DNA of 64,000 nucleotides from Leifsonia tongyongensis (GTDB taxonomy: Bacteria; Actinomycetota; Actinomycetes; Actinomycetales; Microbacteriaceae): positions 1,488,001 through 1,552,000 of the forward strand of contig NZ_JAAGWY010000001.1 in NCBI RefSeq assembly GCF_010686705.1, read 5' to 3'. The position numbers and the translations under genes are program-made. Below the pieces are notes generated by a model, which was not told the origin of the DNA, did no database searches, and saw only the letters and a program-made list of their open reading frames with translations. Below, in pieces: positions 8,580 through 17,427 of the stretch. Positions within the stretch are counted from its first letter, which is position 1. Every line of letters begins with the position of its first letter.

Positions 8580-11500
8580 ATGTCAACCAGATTCGGCAGG
8601 CTCACGCGCGCCGCGATCGCCGCGATCGCAGGTGCCGGGCTCGCAGCCGGCGCCCTCGTCGCGACGCCCGCGTTCGCCAGCACAGACGGCACCGGTGTCG
8701 TTATCAACGAGGCCTATCTCTCCGGCGGCAGCGCCGGAGCGGCCTACACCAACAAGTTCGTCGAGCTCTACAACCCGGGCGCACAGGCTGTCAGCCTGAC
8801 CGGCTGGAGCGTGCAGTACCGTCCCGCCACCGGGACAGGGGCCGCCACGGGCGTCGTGCCTCTGAGTGGGACGATCGGCGCGAAGAGCTACTTCCTCGTC
8901 GGCGGCGGCTCCAACGGCACCAACGGCGTCGCCCTCCCCACACCCGACGTCGCGAGCAACCTGAACCCGAGCGGTACGACCGGGACGCTCATCCTGGCCA
9001 AGACGGCGACGGCGCTCACCCTTCCGGCCGGCTCAGTACTTGATAACCCGAATGTCGCCGACCTGCTCGGCTACGGCACATCGAACACGTTCGAGAGGGT
9101 CAAGGCGGTTGCGCCGACCGGCAACACCGACGTCAAGTCGTTCGTGCGCAGCACGTTCACCGACACCGACGACAACAGCGCCGACTTCGGCCTCTCGGCG
9201 ACCATCACGCCGCAGAATACGTCCAGTGTCACCGACCCAGGAACCGGTGGCGACCCCGGACCGCCCGCAACCGTCAGCATCGCCGACATCCAGGGGACCG
9301 GCGACGTCAGCCCCAAGGCGGGCTCGACGGTATCCACCGTCGGTGTCGTGACGGCGCAGTACGCGACCGGCGGCTTCAACGGCTTCTACCTGCAGACCCC
9401 CGGCACCGGTGGCGCTCTCGACTTGGCCAGCCACACCGCATCCGACGCGGTCTTCGTCTTCGGGTCCGCCTTCGCAGGAACCGTAGCTCCTGGCGACTAC
9501 GTGCAGGTGACCGGCGCCGTCAGTGAGTTCAACGGGCTCACCGAGATCACCGCTAGCGCGGTTGCGAAGCTCGACGCCTCGACCGTGGCCGCTCCGGCGC
9601 CGGCAACCGTCGGACTCCCCGGCACCGCGGCGCAGCGCGAAAGCCTCGAGGGGATGTTGATCGCTCCGCAGGGCGCGTTCACCGTCACCGACGTCTACTC
9701 GGCCAACCAGTACGGCGAGATCGCACTCGCGGCGGGCGACAAGCCGCTCGTGCAGGCAACAGAGACCGCGCGCCCCGGCACCCCGGAGTACACCGCGGCG
9801 CTCGCAGCCAACGCAGCCAGGGCCGTCACCCTCGACGACGGCGCCTCGACCAACTTCCTCAGCGCTGCCAACAAGTCGAAGCCGCTGCCGTACCTGTCGC
9901 TGACCGCTCCGGTCCGCGTCGGTGAGGCTGTGACGTTCACCAAGCCGGTCGTCCTCGACTACCGCAACAGCGCCTGGAAGTTCCAGCCGACTGCCGAGCT
10001 GACCCCTGCGAACGCACCGGTCGTGCAGCCGGTGACCTTCTCGAACACGCGCACCACTGCACCCGCGAACGTGGGCGGCGACCTCCGACTGGCCACGTTC
10101 AACGTGCTCAACTATTTCCCCACGACCGGCGACCAGCTGAGCGGATGCACGTTCTACACCGACCGCGACGGAAACAACATCACGATCAACACGGGCTGCG
10201 ACGCACGCGGTGCGGCCGACGCGACCAGTCTCACGCGGCAGCAGGACAAGATCGTCGCGGCGATCAACGGCCTCACCGCCGACGTGGTCTCACTCGAAGA
10301 GATCGAGAACTCGGCACGGTTCGGACTGAACCGCGATGACGCGCTCTCGACGTTGGTCGCAGCGCTCAACACCGCCGCAGGCAGCGAGGTGTGGGCATAC
10401 GTCAAGTCGCCCTCGGCCCTGCCGGCCAGCGAGGACGTCATCCGCACCGCCTTCATCTACAAGAAGGCGAACGCGGAGCCCGTCGGCGAGTCCCGCATCC
10501 TCGACGATGTCGCGTTCAGCAACGCCCGGCAGCCGCTCGCGCAGGCCTTCAAGAAGGTCGGCACGAAGGACACGTCGGCGTTCATCGCGATCGTCAACCA
10601 CTTCAAGTCCAAGGGCTCCGGCACGGGAGCAGACGCCGACCAGGGTGACGGCCAGGGCGCATCGAACGCGTCACGGGTCAACCAGGCGCATGCGCTGGTG
10701 GCCTTCGCCGACGAGCGCAAAGCGACCCTCGGCCTCGACAAGGTCCTCCTGATCGGCGACTTCAACGCCTACCTCAACGAGGACCCCATCAAGGTACTCA
10801 CCGACGCGGGGTACATCGACCAGGTCACGACCCGCACCGACAAGTACACGTACTCGTTCGGCGGCACGGTCGGTTCGCTCGACCACGTACTCGCCTCGCC
10901 GGCTGCCGACAAAGCCATCTCCGGCGCCGACGTGTGGAACATCAACTCGGTCGAATCGGTCGCACTGGAGTACAGCCGGTACAACTACAACGTCACCAAC
11001 CTCTACGCTGCAGACCCCTACCGGTCGAGCGACCACGACCCGATCGTGGTGGGCCTCGGTCTCAAGGCGGCTCCGGTGACGCTGAACCTGCTGAACATCA
11101 ACGACTTCCACGGCCGGATCGACAGCAACACCGTGAAGTTCGCCGGCACCATCGAGAAGCTGCGAGCGGCGGCGCGTGACGCGAACACGCTGTTCCTCTC
11201 CGACGGGGACAACATCGGCGCCTCCCTGTTCGCGTCGGCTTCGGCCGGGGACATCCCGACGCTCGACGTGCTCAACGCGCTCGACCTGAAGACGAGCGCC
11301 GTGGGCAACCACGAGTTCGACAAGGGCTTCTCCGACCTGACCGGTCGCGTGAAGGATGCGTCCGCATTCAGCTACCTCGGCGCCAACGTCTACAAGAAGG
11401 GCACGACGGACCCGGCACTTCCCGAGTACGCCGAGTTCACGGTCGACGGCCTCCGGGTCGGCGTGATCGGTGCGGTGACCCAGGAGACCCCGACCCTCGT

Positions 11501-13262
11501 CTCGCCGGGCGGCATTTCGACGCTCGACTTCGGCGACCCGGTCGCAGCGGTGAACCGCGTCGCGGCGCAGCTCACCGACGGCGACCCGTCGAACGGTGAA
11601 GCGGATGTGCTGGTGGCGGAATACCACGAGGGCGCCGGCTTCGGCACGCCCGACGGTGCGACCCTCGAGAAGGAGGTCGCCGCCGGCGGCGCCTTCGCCG
11701 ACATCGTCACCAAGACGAGCGCGAAGGTCGCGGCCATCTTCACCGGTCACACGCACAAGCAGTACGCGTGGGAGGGCCCGGTCCCCGGTGCCGACGGGGC
11801 GACCCGTCCCATCGTCCAGACCGGCAGCTACGGTGAGAACATCGGACAGGTCACGCTGACGGTGGACCCGGAGACCGACGTGGTCACCGCCCACACCGCC
11901 CGCAATGTGGCCCGCACGACGGACGCCGACGCATCCCTCGTCGCCGCCTACCCTCGAGTCGCGACGGTGAAGACCATCGTCGACAAGGCGCTCGCCGATT
12001 CAGCGGTCATCGGCAACCAGAAGGTCGGCTCGGTGACGAAGGACATCACCACCGCGTACATCAACGGTGCCCGTGACGACCGGATGAGCGAGTCGACCCT
12101 GGGCAACCTGGTAGCCGACTCGCTGCTGACCACGCTTTCGCCCGCCGACCTCGGCGGCGCCGAGATCGGTGTGGTGAATCCGGGCGGGCTGCGGGCCGAG
12201 TTGCTGTATGGCGCCGACGGAAGCATCACCTACGCGCAGGCGAATGCGGTGCTGCCGTTCGTGAACAACCTCTGGACGACGACCCTCACCGGCGCCCAGT
12301 TCAAACAGGCGCTCGAGCAGCAGTGGCAGCGGAACGCCGACGGCACCATGCCGAGCCGGCCGTTCCTGAACCTCGGCCTGTCGAAGAACGTCAGCTACAC
12401 GTTCGACGCCTCACGTGCCGAGGGCGACCGCATCACCAGCATCATCGTCAACGGTCAGCCGATCGACCCTGCGAAACCGTACCGGATCGGGTCCTTCTCG
12501 TTCCTCGTGCAGGGCGGGGACAACTTCCGCGCCTTCGCCGCAGGCACGAACACGAAGGACTCGGGCCTGATCGACCGTGACGCGTGGATCGCCTACCTGC
12601 AGAACAACAGCCCGGTCTCGCCGAGCTTCGCCAAGCGCGGCGTCAGCGTCAGCGGGGTGCCGACCGGCGTCCTGCAGCGCGGCGACCACGTGTCCTTCAC
12701 GGTGTCGAAGCTCAACCTGACCTCTCTCGGCAGCCCGGCGAACACCTCGCTGCAGCTGACGTGGGCGGGCAGCTCGGCCGCTCTCGGCAACGTGGCGGTG
12801 GATGCGACCGGCACTGCGACCGTGTCGTTCACGGTTCCGGCGGATGCGGCCGGCGCGAGCACGCTGGTGCTGACCGCTCCGGATTCGGGCACGACGGTCC
12901 GTGTGGCGCTCACGGTGGCAGACCTGCCGGCGAACCCGAAGCCTTCGGGTGACCCGAAGGCGGCCAAGCAGTCAGCGCTGACGAAGGCGCTCGGGGATCT
13001 GGTGACCGTCGACAAGGGCACCTACCGCCCCGGTGACGACATCAGGATCACGGTCGGAGCGTCGCACGCCGGCGACTGGGTCTCCGTCTGGGCCTACTCG
13101 CCGGCGAAGGAGATCGGCGGGGGCTGGCTGCAGGTGCCGGATGACGGCATCCTGAAGCTGAAGCTGCCGTCCACGATGGGCAACGGCAGCACCACCGTGT
13201 CGGTGCAGAACGCGGCCGATCAGGTGCTGGGCTGGACGACCTTCAAGGTCAAGTCGAAGTAG
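8580..13262 (+). CDS. Secreted ExeM/NucH-type nuclease fused to 5'-nucleotidase
   Basis: This 1560-residue exoprotein starts after a good ribosome site (GAGGAG). It has a signal peptide (cleavage near 34, AFA-S), then a lamin-tail-like domain (about 35-150) and an OB-fold region (about 230-330). The ExeM/NucH endonuclease/phosphatase domain follows (LATFNVLNY near 503, LIGDFNAYL, SSDHDPI near 816). Next are a calcineurin-type metallophosphatase domain (NINDFHG near 839, GNHEFDKG near 909, GHTHKQY near 1057) and a 5'-nucleotidase C-terminal domain (VNPGGLR near 1199, QGGDNF near 1311), then Ig-like and tail domains. No sortase motif or C-terminal helix is seen, so it is probably released. It should degrade extracellular DNA to nucleosides and phosphate. 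Confidence 0.95.
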   Translation: MSTRFGRLTRAAIAAIAGAGLAAGALVATPAFASTDGTGVVINEAYLSGGSAGAAYTNKFVELYNPGAQAVSLTGWSVQYRPATGTGAATGVVPLSGTIGAKSYFLVGGGSNGTNGVALPTPDVASNLNPSGTTGTLILAKTATALTLPAGSVLDNPNVADLLGYGTSNTFERVKAVAPTGNTDVKSFVRSTFTDTDDNSADFGLSATITPQNTSSVTDPGTGGDPGPPATVSIADIQGTGDVSPKAGSTVSTVGVVTAQYATGGFNGFYLQTPGTGGALDLASHTASDAVFVFGSAFAGTVAPGDYVQVTGAVSEFNGLTEITASAVAKLDASTVAAPAPATVGLPGTAAQRESLEGMLIAPQGAFTVTDVYSANQYGEIALAAGDKPLVQATETARPGTPEYTAALAANAARAVTLDDGASTNFLSAANKSKPLPYLSLTAPVRVGEAVTFTKPVVLDYRNSAWKFQPTAELTPANAPVVQPVTFSNTRTTAPANVGGDLRLATFNVLNYFPTTGDQLSGCTFYTDRDGNNITINTGCDARGAADATSLTRQQDKIVAAINGLTADVVSLEEIENSARFGLNRDDALSTLVAALNTAAGSEVWAYVKSPSALPASEDVIRTAFIYKKANAEPVGESRILDDVAFSNARQPLAQAFKKVGTKDTSAFIAIVNHFKSKGSGTGADADQGDGQGASNASRVNQAHALVAFADERKATLGLDKVLLIGDFNAYLNEDPIKVLTDAGYIDQVTTRTDKYTYSFGGTVGSLDHVLASPAADKAISGADVWNINSVESVALEYSRYNYNVTNLYAADPYRSSDHDPIVVGLGLKAAPVTLNLLNINDFHGRIDSNTVKFAGTIEKLRAAARDANTLFLSDGDNIGASLFASASAGDIPTLDVLNALDLKTSAVGNHEFDKGFSDLTGRVKDASAFSYLGANVYKKGTTDPALPEYAEFTVDGLRVGVIGAVTQETPTLVSPGGISTLDFGDPVAAVNRVAAQLTDGDPSNGEADVLVAEYHEGAGFGTPDGATLEKEVAAGGAFADIVTKTSAKVAAIFTGHTHKQYAWEGPVPGADGATRPIVQTGSYGENIGQVTLTVDPETDVVTAHTARNVARTTDADASLVAAYPRVATVKTIVDKALADSAVIGNQKVGSVTKDITTAYINGARDDRMSESTLGNLVADSLLTTLSPADLGGAEIGVVNPGGLRAELLYGADGSITYAQANAVLPFVNNLWTTTLTGAQFKQALEQQWQRNADGTMPSRPFLNLGLSKNVSYTFDASRAEGDRITSIIVNGQPIDPAKPYRIGSFSFLVQGGDNFRAFAAGTNTKDSGLIDRDAWIAYLQNNSPVSPSFAKRGVSVSGVPTGVLQRGDHVSFTVSKLNLTSLGSPANTSLQLTWAGSSAALGNVAVDATGTATVSFTVPADAAGASTLVLTAPDSGTTVRVALTVADLPANPKPSGDPKAAKQSALTKALGDLVTVDKGTYRPGDDIRITVGASHAGDWVSVWAYSPAKEIGGGWLQVPDDGILKLKLPSTMGNGSTTVSVQNAADQVLGWTTFKVKSK

Positions 13263-13269
13263 CGGTAGA

Positions 13270-13310
13270 AGCGGCCGTCGGGCGCAGGACTCCTGCACCC
13301 GGCGGCCGCT
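13270..13310 (+). terminator. Strong hairpin after the nuclease gene
   Basis: AGCGGCCG and CGGCCGCT form the outer stem, and GCAGGA...TCCTGC forms the upper stem, starting 8 bases after the stop codon. No T-run follows, which is common for actinobacterial terminators. Confidence 0.7.
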
Positions 13311-13399
13311 CTGCATTGGAGTGACACGGGCCAGGGTGCGACCTGCCCGAGGGGCGTACGCTCAACAATCAGTGAAGCCCTGACGGAAAGGACGAAGCG

Positions 13400-14050
13400 A
13401 TGACGGATGCACGAACCGGCGGCCCAACCCCTCCGGGCTGGCTCCCCGACCCCACCGGGGCCGCACAACTCCGCTGGTGGAACGGCCACGACTGGACCGA
13501 CGACTACGCGCCGGTGCCGCAGGCCGCGCAAGGCGCTCCCGTTCCGGGTGAGCGGCCACGACTGCCCGACACCACACCCGTCTACAACGTGTGGATCTGG
13601 CTCGTCGTTGCGGTGCCGTTCCTCTCCATCCCGCTGATCTTCCTGTTCTCGCCCGGTGTCTTCGAGTTCAATCCGACCGGGTCACGAGCCGAGATCGCGC
13701 ACGCCACCGCATCCATCCTCGTCGTCTCGCTGACCGTCGGCGCGCTCAGCTGGGTGCTGTGGGCACTCACCGTGCTGTTCGCCTACCTCGACTGGCGGGA
13801 ACTCAAGCGGTCCGGAGTCGAGCGGCCGTTCCACTGGGCCTGGGCGTTCCTGTACGCGGTGGTGTATGTGATCGGCCGCAGCGTGATCGTGCACAGGGTC
13901 GCGAGGCCGAGGGGCCTGGCGCCGATCTGGTGGCTCATCGGTGTGACGGTCGTGTCGCTGGTGATCGCGATCATCTGGAGCATCGGGTTCATCTCGTCGA
14001 TCCTGGAGTACTACTACAACTCCGGGTACACGGGGGCGCTGGCGATCTGA
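13400..14050 (+). CDS. DUF2510 domain membrane protein
   Basis: This 216-residue protein begins with a DUF2510 module (about 13-45: PPGWLPDP...LRWWNGHDWTDDY), typical of actinobacterial envelope proteins. Four predicted membrane helices follow, at about 64-84, 96-124, 142-164 and 173-205. GAAAGGACGAAG upstream gives an acceptable ribosome site. No catalytic motif is visible and the role is unknown. It is separated from the nuclease gene by a terminator hairpin and is followed by a tRNA gene. Confidence 0.9.
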   Translation: MTDARTGGPTPPGWLPDPTGAAQLRWWNGHDWTDDYAPVPQAAQGAPVPGERPRLPDTTPVYNVWIWLVVAVPFLSIPLIFLFSPGVFEFNPTGSRAEIAHATASILVVSLTVGALSWVLWALTVLFAYLDWRELKRSGVERPFHWAWAFLYAVVYVIGRSVIVHRVARPRGLAPIWWLIGVTVVSLVIAIIWSIGFISSILEYYYNSGYTGALAI

Positions 14051-14109
14051 GCGGCGGGCGGTCCCGGGCGGCTGGGAGAACCCTGTCTGGCGCGGGGCGC
14101 GGCGTCCGT

Positions 14110-14115
14110 TATGAT
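14110..14115 (+). promoter_or_regulatory. Possible -10 box of the tRNA-Ser gene
   Basis: TATGAT matches the -10 consensus at 5 of 6 positions and sits 30 bases before the mature tRNA start in otherwise very GC-rich DNA. No convincing -35 is visible. Confidence 0.4.
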
Positions 14116-14145
14116 TGCTGTCGTGCGTCCGCAAGCGGCCGCGCT

Positions 14146-14236
14146 GGAGACGTCGCATAGTTCGGCCTAGTGCACCACCCTGCTAAGGTGGAGTGCCCTT
14201 TACAGGGCACCGTGGGTTCAAATCCCACCGTCTCCG
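14146..14236 (+). tRNA. tRNA-Ser (anticodon GCT)
   Basis: The acceptor stem GGAGACG pairs with CGTCTCC (14229-14235). The anticodon stem CCACC/GGTGG encloses the loop CTGCTAA with GCT at 14182-14184. A long variable arm (GTGCCC...GGGCAC) is present, as expected for serine tRNA, and the T arm has the standard GGTTCAAATCC. CCA is not encoded. The 3' end is the left copy of a 21-bp repeat, which makes this the integration target of the adjoining island. Confidence 0.97.
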
Positions 14237-14237
14237 C
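14217..14237 (+). repeat. Left copy of 21-bp repeat (attL candidate) in tRNA-Ser 3' end
   Basis: This 21-bp stretch, from the T loop through the acceptor 3' strand plus one base, recurs exactly at 17352-17372. The flanking bases differ on both sides (G versus C before, T versus A after). Duplication of a tRNA 3' end at this distance is the usual mark of site-specific integration. Confidence 0.85.
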
Positions 14238-14432
14238 TCTATAAAAAATGCTGATCAGAGCCTATTTCCGAGACTGGCAACCGTGTCTTAATGCATGATT
14301 TGGCCTCGAAATGGCCACTTTCAATAAATACGACCCCCTTTCAGTTGTGGTCACGATGAACGCTTTGCGCGGCGGGGCCGATCGTGCCGGTTCGCAATTC
14401 AGCTTCGACTACTCCTGCGTCGGTTCTTGCCT

Positions 14433-14502
14433 ACTTGAATGCCCGACGGCAGGATTCAAGTAAAATCACGATTACTTGAATTACACTCTTGTAAGTTCAA
14501 GT
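14433..14502. promoter_or_regulatory. Two spaced inverted repeats upstream of the Fic gene
   Basis: ACTTGAAT (14433-14440) with ATTCAAGT (14454-14461), and ACTTGAAT (14474-14481) with GTTCAAGT (14495-14502), form two inverted repeats. Both have a 13-nt spacer and they start 41 nt apart, about four helical turns, so they lie on the same face of the helix. The second ends just before the ribosome site. This is the layout of a cooperative operator; the winged-helix C-terminus of the Fic protein is an obvious candidate ligand. Confidence 0.6.
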
Positions 14503-14517
14503 TTCTTTAGGAGTGGC

Positions 14518-15702
14518 ATGGACATCGAGCGTTTTGGTCGCAGTCCGATTGGTGATTTGACCCCGATCAGTGGCACGGACCGTATCTCCGGACGTTCTTT
14601 CACTCATTTCGCATTCGTCGCGCATCCCCTGCGTGACGAACCAGAACTGAGCAACGAGACCTGGCGAGCTGTGTCGAAAGCGAACCATGCGTTGGGGCGC
14701 CTCCAGCAAGGCTCCACGATTGTGAAGAATCCAAGCATTCTTCGACAGCCGACACTACGACGAGAGGCGCAGAGCACGTCAGCATTAGAGGGGACATTCG
14801 CTCCACTCGAAGAGGTACTCGCCGCCAACGTCATCGATCAGCCCAACCGTTCTTCGGCGCTTCGAGAGGTATTGAATTACGTCCGCGCGGCGGAGGTGGC
14901 ATTCGACTCACTTGCCGAAGGGCGCCCAATCACGGTTGGACTCATCGAGCAGCTTCACGCTGATCTCGTTGCCGGCACAGTCGCTGACACCGCCGATGCA
15001 GGCAAGACCAGGTCAATTCAAGTGGCCATCGGAACTCAGGGCGGCGGGGTCGCGCAGGCACGATTCATCCCGATGCCGCCCGGTGCAACGCTTAGGGCTG
15101 CGTTTGGGGATCTCGTCGAGTGGGTTCGAGCAAGCGCGGACAATGCCACACTTCGCGATCCGCTCGTTGCAGCAGCGATGGCCCATTACCAATTCGAGAC
15201 GATTCACCCGTTCAACGACGGAAATGGTCGGCTCGGTCGGCTCTTGATTGTTCTGCAGCTTTTGCAGGACCACGCACTCTCCGAACCCTTACTCAGCGTT
15301 TCTCCCTGGTTCGAGGCGCGACGCGACCAATATCAGGACGCCCTAGCGGAAGTCAGTATTTCAGGTAACTGGAACGGCTGGGTGACCTTTTTCGCGCAAG
15401 GGCTCGAAGCGTCGGCAATCGATACAGCACAGCGCCTCGAATCACTCCTCGCGGTACAGGCGCGTTACCACGAGATATTGCGGGACGCCAAAGCGCGGGG
15501 GATTGTTCGCGACATCGTTGATCATCTCATCGGGTCGCCGTTCGTAAACGTGCGAAACCTCGCTGACATTACGGGTGCGACTTATCAAGCAGCCAGTACC
15601 GCCGCGAACAAACTTGTAGAACTTGGCATCCTTGAAGAGACCCACAGCCAGAATGTGCGAGTCTTCCGCGCCAACGAAGTGCTTGCGGCAATTGTCGCGT
15701 AG
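14518..15702 (+). CDS. Class II Fic family protein with C-terminal winged helix
   Basis: The 394-residue protein carries the complete Fic active-site motif HPFNDGNGR at 230-238 followed by LGR, so it should transfer AMP or a related group from a nucleotide to a target protein. The inhibitory helix motif (S/T)xxxE(G/N) is present as TSALEG at 87-92, well before the active site, which defines class II. A C-terminal winged-helix region (about 330-390) resembles those of DNA-binding Fic proteins. I chose the ATG at 14518 because AGGAG precedes it; a TTG 42 bases upstream would lie inside the inverted-repeat array. It is the first gene of the tRNA-linked island. Confidence 0.92.
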   Translation: MDIERFGRSPIGDLTPISGTDRISGRSFTHFAFVAHPLRDEPELSNETWRAVSKANHALGRLQQGSTIVKNPSILRQPTLRREAQSTSALEGTFAPLEEVLAANVIDQPNRSSALREVLNYVRAAEVAFDSLAEGRPITVGLIEQLHADLVAGTVADTADAGKTRSIQVAIGTQGGGVAQARFIPMPPGATLRAAFGDLVEWVRASADNATLRDPLVAAAMAHYQFETIHPFNDGNGRLGRLLIVLQLLQDHALSEPLLSVSPWFEARRDQYQDALAEVSISGNWNGWVTFFAQGLEASAIDTAQRLESLLAVQARYHEILRDAKARGIVRDIVDHLIGSPFVNVRNLADITGATYQAASTAANKLVELGILEETHSQNVRVFRANEVLAAIVA

Positions 15703-15713
15703 CTTTCGACAGC

Positions 15714-15768
15714 CGTGCGGTTCGACGGCGGTTCAGCGCCCTATTGGGGGTCTGTTGCGAACCGCACG
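15714..15768. promoter_or_regulatory. Inverted repeat between the Fic and nuclease-like genes
   Basis: CGTGCGGTTCG (15714-15724) is the exact reverse complement of CGAACCGCACG (15758-15768), with a 33-nt loop. GACGGCG/CGCCGTC offers an alternative pairing next to it. It may terminate the Fic transcript or regulate the next gene; there is no T-run. Confidence 0.35.
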
Positions 15769-15919
15769 CCGTCTGGTTAACTCTCCGACGGAAGCGCCGC
15801 GACGATGCGACATTGACGCTTCGCGAATCGTCGTTTGTGGTTGGCCATATCGCTCACGGCCGAATAGCGTCGAAAGCCTTCGCCCCAGCATTTCAAACAG
15901 ACTCGATGAGGAGCGGCAC

Positions 15920-17032
15920 GTGGTAGCTGTGGAGTTCGAGGAGCGGCTTTCCGCACTTACGGCGAAGATCAAGACGCAGCGTGACTCAATCAAGACCGAA
16001 GAAGCCACGAAGAACGCGTTCGTAATGCCCTTCATCTCGACGATCCTGGGCTACGACGTCTTCAATCCCCTCGAAGTTGTCCCTGAATTTATCGCCGATG
16101 TTGGTGTGAAGAAGGGCGAGAAGATCGACTACGCCATCATGCGCGATGGCGAGGTCCAAATTCTCATTGAGTGCAAGTCCAGTACCGGGCCGCTTCGAAT
16201 CGAGAATGCGTCCCAGCTGTACCGATATTTCTCGGTGACGAAAGCGCGTATCGCGGTCTTGACGAACGGTGAGATTTACCAGTTCTTCACAGACCTCGAC
16301 GCACCTAACGTTATGGACAATCGCCCCTTCCTCGTTTTGGACATGGCGAACATAGACGAATCCCTGATACCTGAGCTGATCAAGCTGAGCAAGGAAGTGT
16401 TTGACCTCGACTCGATCATCAGCGCGGCCGAAGAGCTGAAGTATGTGGGTGCGCTCAAGCGCTTGATCGCGAACGAGTTCAAGGACCCCGACGAAGAGTG
16501 GGTGCGCTTCCTCGCGACACGCGTGTACGAGGGCTCGTACACGCAGAGGGTGAAGGTGCAATTCAACAAGCTTGTCCCACGGGCCAGCGCGCAGTTCCTC
16601 AACGACCAGGTCAATGATCGGCTCAAGACAGCACTCGTTTCCCCGTCGTTTAGCGCTGACTACTCTCCCGTCGAAGCGCTTGGTAACGGCGCTATAGCGC
16701 ACGCGGAGGAACTTGAGAGTGGCATCGTTACCACCCCCGATGAGCTTGAGGGATTCAACATTGTCAAGGCAATTGCCTGTAGCGAGGTGAAGCCGGAGCG
16801 AATTGTCGCGCGCGATCAGCAGTCATACTTCGCCATTCTTCTTGACGACAACAACCGCAAGACCATTGCCCGACTTCACTTCAATCAGAAGAAGCAGAAG
16901 TACATCGGCTTGCTTGACGCGAACAAGGTCGAGACGCGGCACCCAATCGCCTCTCTCGATGACATTTATGAGTTCGCCGACACGATCCGAGAAGTTGTCC
17001 GTCGGCTACGGGAGTCGGCTTCGGCCGCGTAG
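15920..17032 (+). CDS. PD-(D/E)XK protein related to type I restriction HsdR N-terminus
   Basis: With the GTG at 15920 (GAGGAG ribosome site, 6-nt spacer) the protein has 370 residues. The N-terminal half matches the HsdR_N-like nuclease fold: a helical start rich in Lys/Glu, MPFISTILGYDVFNP, then Asp70 (IDYAI) and Glu84-Cys-Lys86 (LIECKSS), the catalytic D...ExK triad. A conserved YRYF...ARIAVLTNGEIYQFF segment follows. There is no helicase domain or specificity subunit nearby, so it is a stand-alone member. The C-terminal third (about 270-370) is a separate small domain that I do not recognise. The upstream part of the open frame is not protein-like. With Fic it forms the whole cargo of the island. 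Confidence 0.85.
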   Translation: MVAVEFEERLSALTAKIKTQRDSIKTEEATKNAFVMPFISTILGYDVFNPLEVVPEFIADVGVKKGEKIDYAIMRDGEVQILIECKSSTGPLRIENASQLYRYFSVTKARIAVLTNGEIYQFFTDLDAPNVMDNRPFLVLDMANIDESLIPELIKLSKEVFDLDSIISAAEELKYVGALKRLIANEFKDPDEEWVRFLATRVYEGSYTQRVKVQFNKLVPRASAQFLNDQVNDRLKTALVSPSFSADYSPVEALGNGAIAHAEELESGIVTTPDELEGFNIVKAIACSEVKPERIVARDQQSYFAILLDDNNRKTIARLHFNQKKQKYIGLLDANKVETRHPIASLDDIYEFADTIREVVRRLRESASAA

Positions 17033-17351
17033 CGACGCTGTTTCAACCCTCCTTAACGTTCGGCACGACCCATCTTCAGTTGAGGTCACGACAAGCGGGT
17101 CTGCGCCACCGTTGATGACACGGACCTGTCGGTCGATATTCCGGCCCGAAGCAATTAATGTCGACCCAGCCTGCAATTGGTTCTTCTCGTAAATCACGCA
17201 TCACAGGCGCGAAGAAGTACTCAGCGCGACCGCACTTTGACCACAATTCGAAAAGAACGTAGGCCGTTCTGGTCACCGCGGGCTGCCCTAACGCCGCGAA
17301 ATCTCGGTAGTTTTCGTCGCACGCCGCGATATCACCACGGCGCGGATAGGC
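17033..17351. other. Non-coding right flank of the island
   Basis: No convincing gene is present between the nuclease-like gene and the right repeat. A minus-strand frame crosses this stretch and the repeat, but its residue composition is not protein-like. Short imperfect repeats GCCGCGAAATC and GCCGCGATATC occur just before the repeat. Confidence 0.5.
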
Positions 17352-17372
17352 TTCAAATCCCACCGTCTCCGC
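17352..17372 (+). repeat. Right copy of 21-bp repeat (attR candidate)
   Basis: Exact copy of the tRNA-Ser 3' end at 14217-14237. It is not part of a tRNA gene here, since the sequence before it does not fold as one. Confidence 0.85.
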
Positions 17373-17403
17373 AAAACGTTTGTTATCTGTTTTGTGCTTG
17401 ACT

Positions 17404-17427
17404 CGCTCTCCTTCGGGAGGGCGTTTT
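17404..17427 (+). terminator. Rho-independent terminator, probably the original tRNA-Ser terminator
   Basis: CGCTCTCC, a TTCG loop and GGAGGGCG form an 8-bp stem with one G-T pair, followed by TTTTCGTT. It lies 32 bp downstream of the right repeat, and no gene ends close before it. That is the position expected for the tRNA terminator before island insertion. Confidence 0.75.

Larger units (their letters stand above)
14238..17372. mobile_element. Small tRNA-Ser-integrated genomic island (3135 bp)
   Basis: The element is bounded by exact 21-bp copies of the tRNA 3' end. Its DNA is visibly AT-richer than the surroundings, with runs such as TATAAAAAATG and ATTACTTGAATTACAC. It holds two genes, a Fic protein and a PD-(D/E)XK protein related to restriction enzyme N-termini. 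No integrase, relaxase or replication gene is present, so it was probably moved by a recombinase in trans or has lost its own. A Rho-independent terminator lies 32 bp beyond the right repeat, which is where the tRNA terminator would lie in an empty site. Confidence 0.75.

Noticed and set aside
14476-14517. TTG start 14 codons upstream for the Fic protein
   Set aside because: It lies inside the second inverted repeat and lacks a ribosome site, whereas ATG at 14518 follows AGGAG.
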